A stretch of DNA of 7,734 bases from Promethearchaeota archaeon. GTDB taxonomy: Archaea; Asgardarchaeota; Lokiarchaeia; Sigynarchaeales; SOKP01. The position numbers and the translations under genes were made by a program. The notes under the pieces were generated by a model. The model ran no database searches. It had not been told where the DNA came from and worked only from the letters and a program-made list of their open reading frames with translations. Of the stretch, positions 4,406 to 7,734 are shown piece by piece; the stretch's first letter is position 1; every line of letters starts with the position of its first letter. The stretch is from contig JAHLWJ010000207.1 of the NCBI GenBank assembly GCA_019057975.1, forward strand, positions 1-7,734, given 5' to 3'.

Positions 4406-7192
4406 TTATAATAATGGTAAATGATTGATTACATATTGTGTTCGTCCTTCTAAAAAGTTCAATACACGATCTTTATCCATGACATACCAGCTTAAAGGGA
4501 TTTCGTTTGGATACCATTCTGCAACAGGAAAGGGATCAGTATGACTAAATGGCATAATAACAGTGTGTTCTATTAAATCAAACCAATTTTCTATTTGTTC
4601 TATTAATGGAGTAATATTATCTACAATCTTCTGATGCGAATTTGAATAAGCATCTTTAAAACCCAAATCAGTTACCAAATTTTCCCAGAGGGGTCTAGTA
4701 TCTGGATCAATCCCAAACCACTCAGAGATGAAATCATAATATCCTAAATATCCTGAAAGTAATGGGGCAGTAGTAAAATCGGGAGCGTAACTCTCTTCAG
4801 AGCCGATTACCGATAAAGAAGTCCCCATATTTAGGTTCTGTTCAATGTCCCATGGCAAAAGCACAAAACCAAAATTTGGGTCAGAATATAAAAAATAATT
4901 ATGTGGAAGAAAAACATAATCATCCCAATTACCTTGAAAATTACTCGCAGCAAAATATTTTGAGAGAAGGGTTAAGTTAGTAACTTCATGGATATTGCTC
5001 CAATTAAAATTAATAGATTGAATAAATTTTTCCAAATCAGAATAATCATCTTGCTCCTCGTTAGTCCTTAATTCGTATACTCGGCGACCATCCCAAGTTA
5101 CATAATTTTTTATATTTGATCTATATTCGAGAGTTGCTGTGATTTCAGTAGTTTTATATAGATTTCCTTCCGGGTTTTTAAAGTTAAAACGAAGAAATGT
5201 TTTGTCAATATCTTCTGTGAGTAAATACAATCCTATATATACTTTAGGGTCAATAATATTACCTTGCTTATCAGTTTTAGTTAAATAAAGCTTCGCCCAG
5301 CTAACTCTAGTACAAGGATAATCAAGAATATTATAAATCTCATAACCAGCAACTTCATTCATTAATGAGAAATCAATTGGAGCTGCCCGTAAATTTAACC
5401 GCTTTAATCCTAGAAATCGTCTATCTTCATTATCTGGGAAGTTTTTGAAAGAATTTCCCCCTATATATAAGTCTGGTTCAGAAAACTTTAATTTAAAAGA
5501 ATCTTTGGGATATATTTTATTATAATTACCACGAATTCGAAATCCTACGTTATCCATTGAATAACCATCGATTGAGAAATCACAAGGCATATACAAGCGT
5601 TCTGTCAAACGACTATTATCATATTTACGATATAATATATCAATAAAATAATCCCTTTGAATCATAATACTAACTTCATGAATTTTATGAGTTGAAAATA
5701 GTTCTGATGATTTGTAGTATTGTCTTCTTGCGGTTTGACTCGAGAATCCAAAAATTTCATTCTTCTCTCGATGTGGTGATTTAAAATTATCAGAAAAAAT
5801 TGTATTTGGGTCATTAAAAATATTATCAATTAAGTTTGCTCTAGTTATTATCCAATTTTCTATAGTATTGACCAAATCAGCGACTAAGTCATTATCAGAG
5901 GTAGCTCGAATAAGAGTATTTTGGATTGGTAAATGGAGTTCATTAAAATAGAATAGAAGGTCATCAGAGTTCCAATAATTAGTACGAATATAACTCCAAC
6001 GATTAACAATTTCTGTTATCAACTCATTGTTAATTGATGAATTCTCAGGAAAAAGTAACCGATAATATAATTTACTCCACACAACTGATTCGATTATGTT
6101 TTTATCGCTGTTTAGCCAAAGTTCAATGGGAATACAGCCATGCTTATAAAAACCCCAACTTTGAGCAAAATTCCAAGGGAGAAAAAAGAATCCTTTTTCA
6201 GATTCTTGGTTTAGTACTAAGTAATATGAGGACCCTTCAATAATTTCATGTCCTACAAGTAAACCAAATAAGAGATTATCAATTATGGAATACTTATCGA
6301 AGATTGTAAAAACACCTTTTTCCTTATTAAAAAAGTCTTTCTCTGTTGCATTATGAATGAATTCTGTAAGGTTTTTAGGTATGTAAGAGAAATTTATTAT
6401 ATTTGGATATATTTGTTCCCATGGGGAATCAATACTGTTAGGAATAGTATAAAAATCACCATCCCAATTAGTTGTTTTAAAAATTATATCGTTTTCTTCA
6501 GGATTGTCAAAATTTTCTTGCTCTAAATTCATCAATTTTCGATCTAATCTTTCACAGAGTAAATAAAGACCTTTATAATTTCCGTTTACAAAAACTTCTA
6601 TAAGTTTTGAATGCGGAAGTCTATAATTTGGGCTATTATCTTTTATCATATTAAAAATATCAAAAGCCATTTTAGTTCTAAGAGAATCTAAATACTTTCC
6701 CTGAGGTAAAAGAAGCCAATCATCATCATCACGAATTTGAAAGAGATTTTCATTCTGGTATAATTCAAAAGAAAAACCTCCATCAGAATCCCTTTTTCTA
6801 ATATTTGCGGCTAAATAACGATTTGCCCATCCGGATTTTACAAATTCATTTGAAATAGGAGAAATTTTTAAGAAACATTGTTGAGAATAATTTGTTATTT
6901 CACTTGAAACCTCAATATTAATATTTGGTACTTCGGGAGAATAAGCTATTGAATCTGTACTATCTTGGTATGAAAAAAAGATAAAAGATGAAAGAGTAAT
7001 AATTGAAATAAGGATAAAAGGAATTAATTCTCTCTTAACTCTAGATGGTTTTAATTTCTCAAAAACTATACTTTTACTTTTACCCCACGATTCTTCTGAA
7101 GGTGGTTTCACAATTAATTTCTTTTTAATTTCATCAGATAGAGTAGTTTTCTCTCTCTTCTCTTCTTCTTTTTTGAATATGTTCAATTTCAT
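4406..7192 (-). CDS. Membrane-anchored tandem CotH-kinase-like protein, first domain degenerate
   Basis: A 928-residue protein with a Lys-rich N-terminal tail (1-55), one membrane segment (about 56-74, positive side inward) and a large part predicted to be extracellular. It carries two CotH-like domains. Domain 1 (about 85-470) has WLLLPQGKYLDSLRTK (159-174), NGNYKGLYLLCERLD (203-217) and FKTTNWDGDF, but its active-site block is LPWNFAQSWG (338-347). Domain 2 (about 500-928) has FRIRGNYNKIYPKDSFKLKF (551-570), IGLYLLTEDID (653-663), LYKTTE (678-683), NWDDY (755-759) and LPWDIEQNLNMG (779-790). CotH proteins are atypical kinases that phosphorylate secreted proteins in spores and some pathogens. 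Domain 2 keeps the first acidic residue of the WDxD-type motif (D782) and has Glu at the second; domain 1 has Asn and Ala, suggesting a pseudokinase. The ATG directly follows an in-frame TAA. The substrate is unknown. Confidence 0.88.
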   Translation of the reverse strand: MKLNIFKKEEEKREKTTLSDEIKKKLIVKPPSEESWGKSKSIVFEKLKPSRVKRELIPFILISIITLSSFIFFSYQDSTDSIAYSPEVPNINIEVSSEITNYSQQCFLKISPISNEFVKSGWANRYLAANIRKRDSDGGFSFELYQNENLFQIRDDDDWLLLPQGKYLDSLRTKMAFDIFNMIKDNSPNYRLPHSKLIEVFVNGNYKGLYLLCERLDRKLMNLEQENFDNPEENDIIFKTTNWDGDFYTIPNSIDSPWEQIYPNIINFSYIPKNLTEFIHNATEKDFFNKEKGVFTIFDKYSIIDNLLFGLLVGHEIIEGSSYYLVLNQESEKGFFFLPWNFAQSWGFYKHGCIPIELWLNSDKNIIESVVWSKLYYRLLFPENSSINNELITEIVNRWSYIRTNYWNSDDLLFYFNELHLPIQNTLIRATSDNDLVADLVNTIENWIITRANLIDNIFNDPNTIFSDNFKSPHREKNEIFGFSSQTARRQYYKSSELFSTHKIHEVSIMIQRDYFIDILYRKYDNSRLTERLYMPCDFSIDGYSMDNVGFRIRGNYNKIYPKDSFKLKFSEPDLYIGGNSFKNFPDNEDRRFLGLKRLNLRAAPIDFSLMNEVAGYEIYNILDYPCTRVSWAKLYLTKTDKQGNIIDPKVYIGLYLLTEDIDKTFLRFNFKNPEGNLYKTTEITATLEYRSNIKNYVTWDGRRVYELRTNEEQDDYSDLEKFIQSINFNWSNIHEVTNLTLLSKYFAASNFQGNWDDYVFLPHNYFLYSDPNFGFVLLPWDIEQNLNMGTSLSVIGSEESYAPDFTTAPLLSGYLGYYDFISEWFGIDPDTRPLWENLVTDLGFKDAYSNSHQKIVDNITPLIEQIENWFDLIEHTVIMPFSHTDPFPVAEWYPNEIPLSWYVMDKDRVLNFLEGRTQYVINHLPLL

Positions 7193-7304
7193 TTATTCTT
7201 TCTCTCATTTGTTGAGCAGAATTGGGATCACGTTCCTTTTCCGAATCTGCATTCTGATGCTTGTCTGATTCATTTAATTCCACTGCTTTTTCATCATTCG
7301 TCAT
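7134..7304 (-). CDS. Possible small charged ORF overlapping the CotH gene start
   Basis: ATG at 7304-7302 opens a 56-codon frame, beginning MTNDEKAVELNESDKH, rich in Asp, Glu, Lys, Arg and Gln and ending at TGA 7136-7134. It overlaps the CotH 5' end by 59 nt in a different frame. AAGGT lies 8 nt upstream of the ATG. The stretch 7193-7304 looks less A+T-rich than the intergenic DNA beside it, which favours coding. It could be a small leader gene translationally coupled to CotH, or the true cytosolic N-terminus of CotH separated by a frameshift in the purine tract at 7150-7172, since both frames there encode Arg/Lys/Glu runs. It has no recognisable domain and may be spurious. Confidence 0.35.
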   Translation of the reverse strand: MTNDEKAVELNESDKHQNADSEKERDPNSAQQMRERINEIEHIQKRRREERENYSI

Positions 7305-7316
7305 CCTTGCATACCT

Positions 7317-7326
7317 TATTTAAATA
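7317..7326 (-). promoter_or_regulatory. Possible TATA box of the CotH-VTC-DUF4956 operon
   Basis: The palindrome TATTTAAATA lies about 125 nt upstream of the CotH ATG on the minus strand. A start site ~25 nt downstream would fall near 7295, just inside the small ORF, giving a CotH leader of about 100 nt and excluding the small ORF's ATG. Other TATA-like stretches further upstream (near 7355 and 7375) would include it. Base composition makes every choice uncertain. Confidence 0.3.
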
Positions 7327-7717
7327 GGGTGATAAAAATCCTATAATCTTTAACTATATTATCCAGACATATAAAAATATTACATTCAATCGATTTTATT
7401 TTCAAAATTCTAAAGCATTTAGAGAATAAAAAAATTTCTAATTTATTATTAGGCTATAAGGAACAATATAGTTTTTCAAAAAACAGAGAAATTTCTATTT
7501 CAGATTACTTGGGATGAAACCAAATAATAAAAGAAATTTAGTCGAATATACTTTGAGACTTTACGTTAAATAAACTTATACATTCATTTGAGTTTTTTCT
7601 AGAATCAAAAGTAATAAAAAATTTTCAAAATATAATCCGAAGGTATAATAGCTGAACAAGGTGATTATCCATTAGATATATTGATTGAAAATCTTTCTTA
7701 AATTCAAAAAAAAAAAT

Positions 7718-7734
7718 GGTGATAAATTGTGCTT
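7718..7734 (+). promoter_or_regulatory. Possible ribosome-binding site and start of a gene cut by the right edge
   Basis: GGTGAT (7718-7723) is a strong anti-Shine-Dalgarno match and lies 5 nt before GTG 7729-7731. An ATG at 7716 and an ATT at 7726 are alternatives. Too little sequence remains to judge whether a plus-strand gene begins here. Confidence 0.25.

Larger units (their letters stand above)
7305..7734. other. Intergenic region with no convincing gene
   Basis: These 430 nt are very A+T-rich with stops in all frames. Only tiny frames occur, for example a 19-codon ATG frame from 7514 and a stop-bounded stretch reading EGIIAEQGDYPLDILIENLS near 7640-7700. It should contain the promoter of the CotH operon (minus strand) and possibly one for a plus-strand gene beyond the right edge. 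I see no tRNA, strong hairpin or long repeat, only small palindromes such as AGAAATTTCT (7487-7496). Confidence 0.5.

Noticed and set aside
6034..6243. 69-codon ORF on the plus strand
   Set aside because: It lies wholly antisense to the CotH gene with no ribosome-binding site or domain; it is a shadow frame.
7454..7475. CTATA / TATAG hairpin followed by a T-run as a terminator
   Set aside because: The stem is only 5 bp and nearly all A-T, and no plus-strand gene ends nearby; chance is the likelier explanation.
7514..7573. 19-codon plus-strand ORF starting at ATG 7514
   Set aside because: It is too short, has no family similarity I can recognise, and sits in stop-rich intergenic DNA.
7640..7701. 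Stop-bounded peptide EGIIAEQGDYPLDILIENLS as a gene remnant
   Set aside because: It looks protein-like but has only about 20 codons, no standard start, and no matching coding sequence upstream in any frame.

Overview
The window is strongly A+T-rich, gene-dense DNA. It looks archaeal and may come from an Asgard-type lineage, but this is an inference without phylogenetic support. The reasons are a CPSF/aCPSF1-like beta-CASP protein, ribosome-binding sites of the GGTGA type, TATA-like rather than -35/-10 boxes, and a CotH/VTC/DUF4956 gene set found in bacteria and, as I recall, in some Asgard archaea. I see no tRNA, rRNA, CRISPR array, insertion sequence or integrase.

Left part (1-2727, plus strand). 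The first gene is a beta-CASP metallo-beta-lactamase-fold protein with every catalytic motif in place. Its reading frame is open to the left edge. An internal duplication of about 99 residues starts before the first ATG (position 83), so that ATG is almost certainly internal and the true N-terminus lies outside the window. The second gene is an IscU-type iron-sulfur scaffold. Its conserved N-terminal residues YSEKV are encoded upstream of the first ATG, right after an in-frame stop, so translation appears to begin at ATT 2347 behind a good Shine-Dalgarno sequence.

Right part (2766-7304, minus strand; transcription order right to left). A possible small charged ORF leads into a 928-residue membrane-anchored protein with two CotH-kinase-like domains, the first apparently degenerate. 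Next come a VTC-type polyphosphate polymerase domain protein and a DUF4956 membrane protein. The VTC protein also extends about 33 codons upstream of its first ATG with no ATG, GTG or TTG available; ATA 4380 or ATC 4377 is the likely start unless a frameshift is present. The triad is convergent with iscU, with a 38-nt gap between them.

How it may work together: the VTC protein has no membrane segment and should be cytosolic, DUF4956 is an integral membrane protein, and the CotH domains are predicted to face outside. This is a plausible trans-envelope phosphoryl-transfer system, but its chemistry and substrate cannot be read from the sequence. The last 430 nt (7305-7734) hold no convincing gene, only a possible promoter and a possible ribosome-binding site and start for a gene cut by the right edge.

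The observations most worth checking are the two apparent non-ATG (AUU; AUA or AUC) starts, the duplicated domain ahead of the nuclease, and the paired degenerate and intact-looking CotH domains.
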